From: Siccirubricoccus deserti
GTDB taxonomy: Bacteria > Pseudomonadota > Alphaproteobacteria > Acetobacterales > Acetobacteraceae
Assembly (NCBI RefSeq): GCF_014283215.1
Contig: NZ_JACOMF010000016.1
Coordinates: 1 to 64,000 of the forward strand
Direction of reading: 5' to 3'
Length of the DNA: 64,000 nucleotides
Shown here: positions 32,396 to 40,406 of the stretch, in pieces
How the letters are laid out: every line of letters starts with the position of its first letter
Numbering within the stretch: position 1 is the stretch's first letter
Position numbers and translations under genes: made by a program
The notes under the pieces: generated by a model
Told to the model about the DNA's origin: nothing
The model's database searches: none
What the model saw: the letters and a program-made list of their open reading frames with translations, nothing else

Positions 32396-33361
32396 ATGCC
32401 GATCCGGCTCCCGCTTTCGCGCCGTGCCGTGCTGACCCTGCTCGCCGCCCCCACCGTGGCGCGGGCCCAGGCGGAATTCCCCAGCCGCCCGCTACGCCTG
32501 GTGCTGCCCTTCGGCCCGGGTGGCGTCTCCGACACGCTGGCGCGGCTGATCGCCGAGCAGGCTAGGTCGCAGCTCGGCCAGACCGTCGCCATCGACCCGA
32601 GGCCCGGCTCCAACGGCGTGATCGCCACCGAACACGTCGCCCGCGCGCCGAAGGATGGCTACACCGTGGGCTACATGGCCTATGGCTCGATGGTGACCGG
32701 CCCGGCGCTCGGCCAGCCGCTGGGCTACCGGATGGAGGAGTTCCAGCTTCTCACCGCCATCTTCCGAGCGGCGCAGGTGCTGGGCGTGGCCCGCAGCGTG
32801 CCGGCGCGGAACGTGGCGGAGCTGGTGGCGCTGTCGAAGGGCCGGCCGATCGCCTATGGCACGGTCGGCCGCGGCGGCCCGGGCCACATCCTGATGGAGA
32901 TGCTGGCCGGCGCCACCGGCGGCCGCTTCGAGAACGCCGTCTACCGCACCGAGGCAACGGTGGTGCAGGACATGATGGGCGGCGCCATCCCCGGCTTCAT
33001 GGGCAGCCTGATGCCGATCCTGCAGCAGCATCTGGCACGCGAGGTGCGCCTCCTGGCGGTCTCCACGCCGGAGCGCATCTCCGCCCTGCCCGATGTCCCG
33101 ACCTTCCGCGAGCTGGGCCTCGACGCCCTCACCTTCATGTACTGCCACGGGCTGGCGGTACCGGCCGGCACGCCGCGGCCAATCGTGGAGCAGCTGCATG
33201 GCGCATTCAGCACGGCAATCCTGAGCAGCGCGGTCACCTCCCGCATGACCCCGGACATGGTGCCGGATGTGACGACGCCCGAGGTCTTCACCGCCAATAT
33301 CCGCCGCGGGACGGAAGCCCTGGCGGCGGTGATCCGGGAACGCGGGATCACCGCCGGCTAG
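32396..33361 (+). CDS. Bug-type periplasmic solute-binding protein 5
   Basis: A 321-residue Bug/TctC receptor. The arginine-pair leader (MPIRLPLSRRAVLTLLAAP, cut after ARA) is followed by PSRPLRLVLPFGPGGVSDTL with the ligand loop, then DPRPGSNGVIATEHVARAPK, AYGTVGRGGPGHILMEML and DVPTFRELGLDALTF. The ATG at 32396 is used because GAGGAG ends nine bases before it; an ATG nine bases earlier lies too close to that site. It diverges from the two-amidohydrolase/CoA-transferase operon and is the likely uptake receptor for that pathway's substrate. Confidence 0.92.
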   Translation: MPIRLPLSRRAVLTLLAAPTVARAQAEFPSRPLRLVLPFGPGGVSDTLARLIAEQARSQLGQTVAIDPRPGSNGVIATEHVARAPKDGYTVGYMAYGSMVTGPALGQPLGYRMEEFQLLTAIFRAAQVLGVARSVPARNVAELVALSKGRPIAYGTVGRGGPGHILMEMLAGATGGRFENAVYRTEATVVQDMMGGAIPGFMGSLMPILQQHLAREVRLLAVSTPERISALPDVPTFRELGLDALTFMYCHGLAVPAGTPRPIVEQLHGAFSTAILSSAVTSRMTPDMVPDVTTPEVFTANIRRGTEALAAVIRERGITAG

Positions 33362-33383
33362 AAGGTGCCATCCCGGCTACGCG

Positions 33384-35342
33384 CTATTTGCCGCGTGACT
33401 CCGCCAGATGGTCGAATCGCCGCACATAGGTCCCGAGCCCCTGGGTTTGGCTGCGCAGCTCGATGATCAGGTCGGGCAGTTCCGCCTGCGGTACCAGCGC
33501 CTCCACAGCATCCCAGCCGGGGCGGTCCTCCATGGCGGCATAGCCGAGGATCTGGCCGCGCCGCCCGCTCAGCAGCCGCTGCGCGCCCGGCGTGTATTCG
33601 GAGGGCACGTTGACCGTGACATGGTCGATCGGCTCCAGCTGCACCGGGTCGGCCTTGGCCAACCCTTCCTGCATCGCCATGCGCGTTGCCGTGCCGAATG
33701 CCATGTCGCTGCTGTCCACAGAATGGAAGGTGCCGTCCAGCAGGGTCACCGCGATATCCACCACGGGATGGCCAAGCGGTCCCTTCTTCGTCGCCTCCTC
33801 CGCCGCGGCAGCGACGGCGGGGATGAAGCGCTTGGGCACCGCGCCGCCGACCACCTTCTCGTCGAAATGGAAGCCGGCGCCCCGCGGCCGCGGGGTGATC
33901 TCCAGTTTCACGTCTGCGAACTGCCCGTGCCCGCCGGTCTGCCGCTTCAGCCGGGCATGCTGCACGACGCCGCGGCGGATAGTCTCGCGATAGGGGATCT
34001 GCGGCCGCACCGCCTTCAGCTTCACCCCGGCACTCGCGGTCAGCCGCTCAAGCACCGCGCGCAGGTGGATCTCGCCCTGGCCGGAGAGGATGGTCTCGGC
34101 GCTCTCGGGGTCCAGGGTAACGGTCAGCGCCGGATCCTCATCCGCCAGCCGCTGCAGGGCGGTGGAGAGCCGGACCTCGTCCTTGCGGTCCTCCGGCGTG
34201 ATCGCCAGCGCATGCACCGCCGGCGGCGGCTGCGGGAAGTCGATCGGCGGGCCGCCGAGCGTCGCGCCAGTGCTCACCCCCTCCAGCCGGCCGAGTGCGA
34301 CGATGTCGCCGGCCATGGCCTCCGGCACCTTCTGCGCCTCGCCGCCGGGGAAGCGGTGCAGCCCGCCGACCCTGTGGCCATCCAGCGCCGCGCCATCGCG
34401 CAGCGGCCCACGCCATAGCCGCGCCCAGGACAGCCGCCCGGCGTGGCCGGCGTGCAAGGTGCGGAACACCTGCGCCAGCGGCCCGCCCTCGGCCGGAATG
34501 CCGCGCCGTGCCGCGGTCTCGGCCACGCCCGGCACGTCATGCCGCAGCGCCTTCCACAGCCGCTGGATGCCGTTGCCATGTTCGGCGGCGCCAATCAGCA
34601 CGCTGACCACGGCGCCGCTGGCCTCGCTGGCATGCAGCGGACGGTAGATCTCCTCCGGTGCCGGGGCCATATCCTCCAGCACCTTCTCCAGCAGCGCGTC
34701 GTCGTGATCGGCGAGGGCCTCCAGCAACTCGGCCCGCGCTTCGGCCTCGCGCTCCCGCATCGCCTCCGGCACCGGGATGCGCTCGGAGGCCTCGCCGCGG
34801 CGGTAGCGGTAGGCGCGTTCGCTGACCACGTCGACATAGCCGGTCACCGCCTCGCCCTCGCGGATCGGCACCTGGCGCAGCACCAGCTTGCGGCTGGTCT
34901 GCGCCTGCAGCGCCGCCAGCGTGTCGCGCACCCGGCCGCTGAGCTGGTCGATCTTGTTGATGAAGACCAGGGCGGGGATTCCGGCCTCCTCCAGCCGCCG
35001 GAACAGCGGGCCGAGCGCGGTGGCACGGGCCGGCGATGCCTCGGTCACCACCACGGCGAGGTCGGCGACTGCCAGGGCACAATCGGCATCATGGGCGAAC
35101 TCGACCGAGCCGGGGCAGTCGATGATCGCCCAGCTCTCGCCCATGAAGCTGCCATGGCCGAGGCGCAGCTCGGTGCCCATGCCACGGTTGGCGCCACGCC
35201 GCGTCGGCGCGCCGGCGGCGGCCAGCATAGCCTCGAAGAGAGTGGATTTGCCGCTGCCCTGCGGCCCGACCAGCGCGATGGAGCGGGGCGAGGCCCCGCC
35301 GGGTCCTCTGCCGGCGTTGTCTGGCACGAATGTGTCTGGCAC
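33384..35342 (-). CDS. EF-G-like translational GTPase (FusA2-type) lacking the catalytic histidine
   Basis: A 652-residue EF-G paralogue. The G domain has GPQGSGKST (G1) and NKIDQLSG (G4), but G3 reads IDCPGSVEF instead of DTPGHVDF. The histidine that activates water for GTP hydrolysis in EF-G and EF-Tu is therefore replaced by serine. Domains II to V follow; domain IV has HARLKRQTGGHGQFADVKLE as in EF-G. It is shorter than canonical EF-G (about 700 aa) and the normal fusA would be in a ribosomal-protein operon, so this is not the main factor. A role on stalled or recycling ribosomes is inference. Confidence 0.85.
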   Translation of the reverse strand: MPDTFVPDNAGRGPGGASPRSIALVGPQGSGKSTLFEAMLAAAGAPTRRGANRGMGTELRLGHGSFMGESWAIIDCPGSVEFAHDADCALAVADLAVVVTEASPARATALGPLFRRLEEAGIPALVFINKIDQLSGRVRDTLAALQAQTSRKLVLRQVPIREGEAVTGYVDVVSERAYRYRRGEASERIPVPEAMREREAEARAELLEALADHDDALLEKVLEDMAPAPEEIYRPLHASEASGAVVSVLIGAAEHGNGIQRLWKALRHDVPGVAETAARRGIPAEGGPLAQVFRTLHAGHAGRLSWARLWRGPLRDGAALDGHRVGGLHRFPGGEAQKVPEAMAGDIVALGRLEGVSTGATLGGPPIDFPQPPPAVHALAITPEDRKDEVRLSTALQRLADEDPALTVTLDPESAETILSGQGEIHLRAVLERLTASAGVKLKAVRPQIPYRETIRRGVVQHARLKRQTGGHGQFADVKLEITPRPRGAGFHFDEKVVGGAVPKRFIPAVAAAAEEATKKGPLGHPVVDIAVTLLDGTFHSVDSSDMAFGTATRMAMQEGLAKADPVQLEPIDHVTVNVPSEYTPGAQRLLSGRRGQILGYAAMEDRPGWDAVEALVPQAELPDLIIELRSQTQGLGTYVRRFDHLAESRGK

Positions 35343-35418
35343 GGACGCTGCCCTCCGGTTGCTTGGCGACCGGTGCTCGGCGGAGGGGGCGCCGGGCAGC
35401 CGGCCGGCCTTGGGCCTT

Positions 35419-35453
35419 TGCGGCCCCGTTACACCCGCCGCGGCGGGGCCGCA
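35419..35453. repeat. Long GC hairpin upstream of the EF-G-like gene
   Basis: TGCGGCCCCG (35419-35428) and CGGGGCCGCA (35444-35453) are perfect 10-base inverted copies with a 15-base loop. It is 77-111 bases upstream of the EF-G-like start codon and would fold in its leader if transcription starts upstream of it. No T-run follows, so attenuation or termination is uncertain. Confidence 0.6.
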
Positions 35454-35605
35454 GCGTGCCAGGGCAGCCTACGCGGTTTCGGGGCGAAAAGGGCGGTTGA
35501 AGTGCCATCGGCCGCTCACACCGGCGCGGCTACGCAGGCGGATCGAGCCGCTATGCAAATTGCGCATAAGCTTCGAGATAGCCCCGACAATTTGGCAATG
35601 GATTA

Positions 35606-35639
35606 TGCTGCGCTGCAGCATCATGCTGCATTGCAACAT
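35606..35639 (+). promoter_or_regulatory. Twin TGC-rich palindromes upstream of small membrane protein
   Basis: TGCTGC-gct-GCAGCA (35606-35620) is perfect, and ATGCTGCA-t-TGCAACAT (35623-35639) has one mismatch. They are adjacent and end 20 bases before the start codon at 35660. The core CTGC-N3-GCAG resembles the TGC-rich sites described for PhaR-type regulators of polyhydroxyalkanoate granule genes. Assignment to PhaR is inference. Confidence 0.5.
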
Positions 35640-35659
35640 CGCTGAGGGCGAGGTGCATC

Positions 35660-35878
35660 ATGAAGCTTCACACCCCGATCGCCGCTTCCTTGGGCCTGTC
35701 AGCCTGGGCCGGGCCGCTGTCCCTGGGCCTGGTCACGGGTGCCGGTGCCATGCTGTTGCCCGGCGCAGTGCTGTTCGTCGCCGGGCTGGCGGGCGTGCTC
35801 GGCGCCGGCATCAGCGTTGCCGAGGCGCGCCGTCACAGCGAGGCTGGCGCACCCACCCTGCCCTTCGGCGGCGTCTGA
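35660..35878 (+). CDS. Small hydrophobic protein, unknown function
   Basis: A 72-residue protein that I do not recognise. Residues 8-30 and 30-52 form two hydrophobic stretches rich in Gly, Ala and Leu (LGLSAWAGPLSLGLVTGAGA and LLPGAVLFVAGLAGVLGAGI), consistent with a membrane hairpin or an amphipathic granule-binding segment. A charged tail (VAEARRHSEAG) follows. GAGGGCGAGG lies upstream of the ATG. The twin TGC-rich palindromes and a distinctly A+T-richer promoter region support a regulated gene. If the PhaR reading is correct it could be a phasin-like or granule-surface protein, but there is no sequence match to known phasins. Confidence 0.55.
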   Translation: MKLHTPIAASLGLSAWAGPLSLGLVTGAGAMLLPGAVLFVAGLAGVLGAGISVAEARRHSEAGAPTLPFGGV

Positions 35879-35942
35879 TCCACCCGCTGTCCTCCCCGGC
35901 CCGCTTCCGGTAACACGGAGGCGATAAAGCGGAGAGGGCGCC

Positions 35943-36716
35943 ATGAGCGAGGCACGGGCAGGCAATCTGGGCGAGTACCAGTTGGCCGGGAAGGTCGCCG
36001 TCATCACCGGCGGCAGCAACGGCATCGGCGCCGCCACGGCGCGCCGCCTGGCCGCCGCCGGGGCGACGGTGGTGGTCGGCTACAACGAAGGCGTCGAGCG
36101 CGCCACGGCGCTCGCCGCCAGCCTGCCCGGCAGCGGCCACCTCGCCCTGCGCACGCCGATGGAGGACAGCGCCGCGCTGCGCGCCGCCGCCGCCGAGGTG
36201 CAGGCCAAGCTTGGCCGCTGCGATATCCTGGTGAACTCCGCCGCCACCACCCGCGCGGTGCCGCATTCGGACCTCGAGGCGCTGGACGACGCGCTGATCG
36301 ACCGGGTGCTGGTCACCAATGTCCGCGGCCCCTTCGCCACCATCCGCGCCTTCGCGCCGATGCTGAAGGCGAGCGGCGATGCGGTGATCATCAACATCTC
36401 CTCCCTCGCCGCCATCACCGGCACCGGCAGCAGCATCATCTACGGCGCGTCCAAGGCGGCGCTCGACACCATCGGGACGTCACTGGCGCGGGTGCTGGGG
36501 CCGGAGATCCGTGTGGTGTCGATCTCGCCCTCCGCCGTCGCCACGGATTTCGTCCCCGGCCGCAGCCGTACCGCGGTGGAGAAGCAGGCCGCCAGCTCGC
36601 CGCTGCAGCGGGTGACCGAAGCTGATGACGTTGCGCTGGCCATCATGGCGACGGTGACGCATCTACGGCTGACCACCGGCAGCGTCATCCTGGTGGATGG
36701 CGGCAAGCACCTGTAG
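35943..36716 (+). CDS. Short-chain dehydrogenase/reductase (SDR)
   Basis: A 257-residue classical SDR with NAD(P) Rossmann motif TGGSNGIGAATARRLAAAGA (residues 18-37), NSAATTRA at the NAG-equivalent position, the catalytic Ser in NISSLAAITG and the Tyr-x-x-x-Lys pair in IIYGASKAALD near residue 161. The VDGGKHL tail is typical of 3-oxoacyl-reductase-like SDRs. The start follows a GGAGAGGGCGCC sequence. It is convergent with dnaE, with dispersed repeat copy 2 between. Substrate not predictable. Confidence 0.9.
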   Translation: MSEARAGNLGEYQLAGKVAVITGGSNGIGAATARRLAAAGATVVVGYNEGVERATALAASLPGSGHLALRTPMEDSAALRAAAAEVQAKLGRCDILVNSAATTRAVPHSDLEALDDALIDRVLVTNVRGPFATIRAFAPMLKASGDAVIINISSLAAITGTGSSIIYGASKAALDTIGTSLARVLGPEIRVVSISPSAVATDFVPGRSRTAVEKQAASSPLQRVTEADDVALAIMATVTHLRLTTGSVILVDGGKHL

Positions 36717-36755
36717 GCGGCGGCGACAGCGGCCTGGAAGCGCCGCCCGCTATCC

Positions 36756-36855
36756 TTCCGCAGCTCTGCCGCGGAAAGCTGTGTCAAAGCGCAGGTCCGG
36801 AGGGACCATTCGGCCCCCCCCGCAAAACGAAGAAGCGGTTTGGTAGGAAGTCCTA
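36756..36855. repeat. Dispersed intergenic repeat, copy 2
   Basis: About 95 bases similar to 2320-2421, sharing TTCCGCAGCTCTGCCGCGGAA, AAGCGCAG, CCCGCAAAAC and GAAGCGGTTTGG with the first copy (see there). Here CCGC-aaaacgaagaa-GCGG-TTT could act as a small terminator for the rightward SDR gene. The element reaches the dnaE stop codon region. Confidence 0.65.
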
Positions 36856-39800
36856 CACCGCTTCGGCGTCGGCGACGCCAGGGATAACCCGCATCTCCTC
36901 CACCAACCGGGGCGAGACGTTGAAGCCGCCCGGCAGGGCGACCTCCACATCCTGGCCCTGGCCGGTGCGGGCGATCACCACCACCCGTCCCTTGCCGCGC
37001 CCCTCGCGCGTCAGCACGGCGCGAATCTGGTCCACCGCTGCGGTCCCCTCGAGCCAAAGGCGGATGCCCTGGCCGACCCCCTGCGCTGCCTTCTCCAGCC
37101 CCTCCACCTCCTGCGCGGTCAGGCGCAGCGTCTCGCCTTCCAGCCGCGCCTCGGCGGTGACCAGCACCGCGGTGCCCTCGGAGAGCAGGTCACGGCAGCG
37201 CGACAGCACCTCGCTGAACAGCGTCACCTCGATGCTGCCGGTGGAGTCCGACAGCGTCACCCAGGCCATGCGGCTGCCGGTGCGGGTCGGGCGTTCCTTG
37301 CTGGCGACGACCGTGCCGGCCAGCTTCACTCGCGCCGCGCCGGTCCGCGCCCGCTCCGCAACCCGCGCCGCCGGCGTCGCCCCCAGCCGCTGCAGCACCG
37401 CGCGATAGGTGTCGAGTGGATGCGCCGAGAGGTGGAAACCCACCGCCTCGGCCTCATAGGACAGTTTCTCGAGTTGCGGCCAATCCGGCACCTCCGGCAG
37501 GCGCAGCGGCTCGGGCGCCGCCCCGGCGCCGCCGAACAGGGCGATCTGGGCACTGGCGCGGTCCTCGGCCGTGGCCTGGGCGCGGCGCAGGACGGTCTCG
37601 GCGCCGGCCACCAGCCGGGCTCGGTTCGGCTCCAGCGTGTCGAAGGCACCGGCCTTGGCGAGATTCTCGATCTGCATCTTGTTGAGCAGCTTCGGATCGA
37701 CCCGGGCGGCGAAATCCGCGACCGAGGCGAAGCGGCCGACCTTGTCCCGCGCCGCCACCAGGTCGCGCATCGCCTGCGCGCCGACCCGCTTCACCGCCGC
37801 CAGGGCAAAGCGGATGGCCGGCTTGCCGTCCTCCGCCTGGTCCACCAGGAAGGCGGCGCCGGAGCGGTTCACATCCGGCGGCAGCACCGGAATGCCGAGC
37901 CTCGTGGCTTCCTGCATGTGCCCCGCCAGCTTCTCGGTCTTGTCGAGGTCGAGGGTCATGGAGGCGGCGAGGAAGGCGACCGGATGGTTGGCCTTCAGCC
38001 AGGCGGTCTGGTAGCTGACCAGCGCATAGGCCGCGGCGTGCGACTTGTTGAAGCCGTAATCGGCGAATTTCTCCATCAGGTCGAAGATCTCGCCGGCCTT
38101 GCCCGCATCGACGCCGTTCTTCACCGCGCCCTCGGTGAAGATGACGCGCTGCTTCTCCATCTCGGCACGGATCTTCTTGCCCATGGCGCGGCGCAGCAGA
38201 TCCGCGCCGCCGAGCGAGTAGCCCGCCAGCTCCTGACTGATCTGCATCACCTGTTCCTGGTAGACCATGATGCCGTTGGTCTCGGCCAGGATGTGGTGGA
38301 TCTTGGGATGCGGGCTCTCCCAGGGCTCGCCGTGCTTGCGCTGGCAATAGGCCGGGATGTTGGCCATCGGGCCCGGCCGGTAGAGTGCCACGGCGGCGAC
38401 CAGATCCTCGAAGCGGTCGACCTTCATTTGCCGCAGGCAGTCGCGCATGCCCTGGCCTTCGAACTGGAACACCCCGGCCGCATCGCCCTTGCGCAGCATC
38501 TCGTAGGTCGCCGCGTCATCCAGCGGGATGGCGGCGATGTCGATCTCGATGCCCTGCCCCTTCAGGATCGCCAGCGCCTGCTGGATGACGGTCAGGGTCT
38601 TCAGGCCAAGGAAGTCGAATTTCACCAGCGACGCCTGCTCGACGTATTTCATCGAGAACTGGGTGATCAGCATCTCGGAGCGCGGGTCGCGGTAGAGCGG
38701 GACGATGTCGAGCAGCGGCTTGCGGCCGATGACGACGCCCGCGGCATGGGTGCTGGCGTTGCGGTAGAGTCCTTCCAGCTGGTTGGCGATTTCCAGCAGC
38801 CGCGCCACCTGCTCATCGGCATCGCGCATCTGCTGCAGCCGCGGCTCGCCCTCGATCGCCTGCGCCAGCGTCACCGGCTTGGCCGGGTTGAAGGGGATGA
38901 GGGAGGCAATGCGGTCGACCTGGCCATAGGGCATGCCGAGCACCCGCCCGACGTCGCGCACCGCCGCCTTCGCCTGCAGCTTGCCGAAGGTGATGATCTG
39001 GGCGACGCGGTCGGCGCCGTATTCCCGGCGGACGTAATTGATCACCTCGTCCCGGCGGTCCTGGCAGAAGTCGATGTCGAAATCCGGCATCGAGACGCGT
39101 TCGGGGTTGAGGAAGCGCTCGAACAGCAGGCCGAAGCGCAGCGGGTCGAGGTCAGTGATCAGCAGCGCCCAGGCGGCGACCGAGCCGGCGCCCGAGCCGC
39201 GCCCCGGCCCGACCGGGATGCCCTGCGCCTTCGCCCATTGGATAAAGTCGGCAACGATGAGGAAGTAGCCGGAGAAGCCCATCTGCTCGATGACGCCGAG
39301 CTCGTAGTCGAGCCGCTTGTGGTAGGTGGCGCGGGTTTCGGCATCCGCCGACATGGCATCTAGCCGGGCATCCAGGCCGCGCCGGGCCATGTCGCGCACC
39401 GTCTCCGCCTCGGTCATGCCGGGCTGCACCTTGGGGCAGACCGGCAGCTCAGGCGCCTTGGTCTCCGCCATCACCGCGCAGCGCCGGGCGATGGCCAGGG
39501 TGTTGTCGCAGGCCTCCGGCAGATCGGCGAAGAGCTTCCGCATGGCGGCGGCGGGCTTGAACCAGTGCTCCGGCGTGACCCGGCGGCGCTCGGTCTCCGC
39601 CATGGTGCGGCCCTCGGCAATGCAGAGCAGCGCGTCATGCGCCTCATGCATCGCGGGGGTGGCGAAATAGACATCGTTGGCGGCGACGATGGGCAGTTCC
39701 AGCTCATCAGCCAGGGCCAGCATGGCCGGCTCGATGATCCGCTCGATGTCGAGGCCGTGGCGGTTCAGCTCCACCACCAGCCGGTCGCCGAAGCTTTCCT

Positions 39801-40305
39801 TCAACCTGCCGAGCAGCGTGGCGGCCGGCCCCCGCCGCCCCTCCGCCAGCAGCCGGCCAAGCGGCCCGAAGGTGCCGCCGGTCAGCAGGATGATGCCGGC
39901 GGCATGCGCCTGCAGCACCGCCAGCTTGAGGCAGGGGCGGCCGGAGGGATCGCCGGCGAGGAAGCTCTGCGACGACAGGCGCTGGAGGTTGTCGAGCCCG
40001 GTCGCATCCATCGCCAGCGCCACGATCGGGTCGGGCGGCAGGCGCTCGGCCTCGGGCCGGTCGTCGGTGGCGGTGCGGGAGAGGAAAAGCTGGCAGCCCA
40101 TGATGGGCTGGATGCCCTTGCCGGCGCAGCTCTGGGAGAATTCCAGCGCGCCGAACAGATTGGCGCTGTCGGTCAGCGCCACCGCCGGCATCCCCCCCTC
40201 CTTCGCCAGGCTCGCCAGCTTATCCGCCTTGATGGCGCCTTCGCTCAGCGAATAGCTGGAATGGACGTGGAGGTGGATGAAGCCGCCGGACACCGAGTCG
40301 CTCAT
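36853..40305 (-). CDS. dnaE: DNA polymerase III alpha subunit (replicative polymerase)
   Basis: The 1150-residue catalytic subunit of the chromosomal replicase. The N-terminal PHP domain starts FIHLHVHSSYSLSEGAIKAD. The polymerase palm carries the catalytic aspartates in PDFDIDFCQDRRDEV (about residue 405). The fingers and helix-hairpin-helix region (SVADFAARVDPKLLNKMQ) follow near 850, and the OB domain begins near 990 (AGTVVASKERPTRTGSRMAW). Length is typical of DnaE1. The ATG is 101 bases from the divergent small membrane-protein gene. In this order dnaE is the terminal member of the lolC-lolD-dnaE block, though the small gene interrupts it here. Confidence 0.98.
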   Translation of the reverse strand: MSDSVSGGFIHLHVHSSYSLSEGAIKADKLASLAKEGGMPAVALTDSANLFGALEFSQSCAGKGIQPIMGCQLFLSRTATDDRPEAERLPPDPIVALAMDATGLDNLQRLSSQSFLAGDPSGRPCLKLAVLQAHAAGIILLTGGTFGPLGRLLAEGRRGPAATLLGRLKESFGDRLVVELNRHGLDIERIIEPAMLALADELELPIVAANDVYFATPAMHEAHDALLCIAEGRTMAETERRRVTPEHWFKPAAAMRKLFADLPEACDNTLAIARRCAVMAETKAPELPVCPKVQPGMTEAETVRDMARRGLDARLDAMSADAETRATYHKRLDYELGVIEQMGFSGYFLIVADFIQWAKAQGIPVGPGRGSGAGSVAAWALLITDLDPLRFGLLFERFLNPERVSMPDFDIDFCQDRRDEVINYVRREYGADRVAQIITFGKLQAKAAVRDVGRVLGMPYGQVDRIASLIPFNPAKPVTLAQAIEGEPRLQQMRDADEQVARLLEIANQLEGLYRNASTHAAGVVIGRKPLLDIVPLYRDPRSEMLITQFSMKYVEQASLVKFDFLGLKTLTVIQQALAILKGQGIEIDIAAIPLDDAATYEMLRKGDAAGVFQFEGQGMRDCLRQMKVDRFEDLVAAVALYRPGPMANIPAYCQRKHGEPWESPHPKIHHILAETNGIMVYQEQVMQISQELAGYSLGGADLLRRAMGKKIRAEMEKQRVIFTEGAVKNGVDAGKAGEIFDLMEKFADYGFNKSHAAAYALVSYQTAWLKANHPVAFLAASMTLDLDKTEKLAGHMQEATRLGIPVLPPDVNRSGAAFLVDQAEDGKPAIRFALAAVKRVGAQAMRDLVAARDKVGRFASVADFAARVDPKLLNKMQIENLAKAGAFDTLEPNRARLVAGAETVLRRAQATAEDRASAQIALFGGAGAAPEPLRLPEVPDWPQLEKLSYEAEAVGFHLSAHPLDTYRAVLQRLGATPAARVAERARTGAARVKLAGTVVASKERPTRTGSRMAWVTLSDSTGSIEVTLFSEVLSRCRDLLSEGTAVLVTAEARLEGETLRLTAQEVEGLEKAAQGVGQGIRLWLEGTAAVDQIRAVLTREGRGKGRVVVIARTGQGQDVEVALPGGFNVSPRLVEEMRVIPGVADAEAV

Positions 40306-40317
40306 GCCGGCAGTCTA

Positions 40318-40332
40318 CCACGGCCGCCGTGG
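40318..40332. repeat. Small perfect palindrome just upstream of dnaE
   Basis: CCACGG-ccg-CCGTGG, 13 bases upstream of the dnaE start codon. It would form a hairpin in the dnaE leader close to the ribosome site, which otherwise has no good purine-rich sequence. A role in limiting DnaE translation is speculative. Confidence 0.4.
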
Positions 40333-40335
40333 CGG

Positions 40336-40379
40336 CGTGACCTGGGTCACAGCCCGGTCCTGGTGCCCTGCCCTATGTG
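40336..40379 (+). promoter_or_regulatory. CRP/FNR-type site and -10 of the small oxidase-like gene
   Basis: CGTGA-cctggg-TCACA (40336-40351) matches nine of ten bases of the CRP-family pattern TGTGA-N6-TCACA. A candidate -10, TATGTG, lies at 40374-40379. With transcription starting about seven bases later, the site is centred near -42, the standard activator position of class II CRP/FNR promoters. The start codon follows at 40407. Confidence 0.6.
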
Positions 40380-40406
40380 GCCGTTCCGCAAACCGGAGGA
40401 TTGACC

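Larger units (their letters stand above)
35343..35659. other. Divergent intergenic region, 317 bases
   Basis: Between the EF-G-like gene and the small rightward gene. It contains a strong hairpin (35419-35453) near the EF-G-like side and a 100-base A+T-richer stretch (about 35545-35640) with TGC-rich palindromes near the small gene. I see no gene here. TATGC-aaattgc-GCATA at about 35552-35568 is a further weak inverted repeat. Confidence 0.6.

Noticed and set aside
7084-33361. TctA or TctB membrane components for the Bug receptors
   Set aside because: No gene with many transmembrane helices occurs in this interval; the receptors are orphans within the window.
37420-39363. 647-residue plus-strand open frame inside dnaE
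   Set aside because: Antisense shadow of a clearly coding dnaE.
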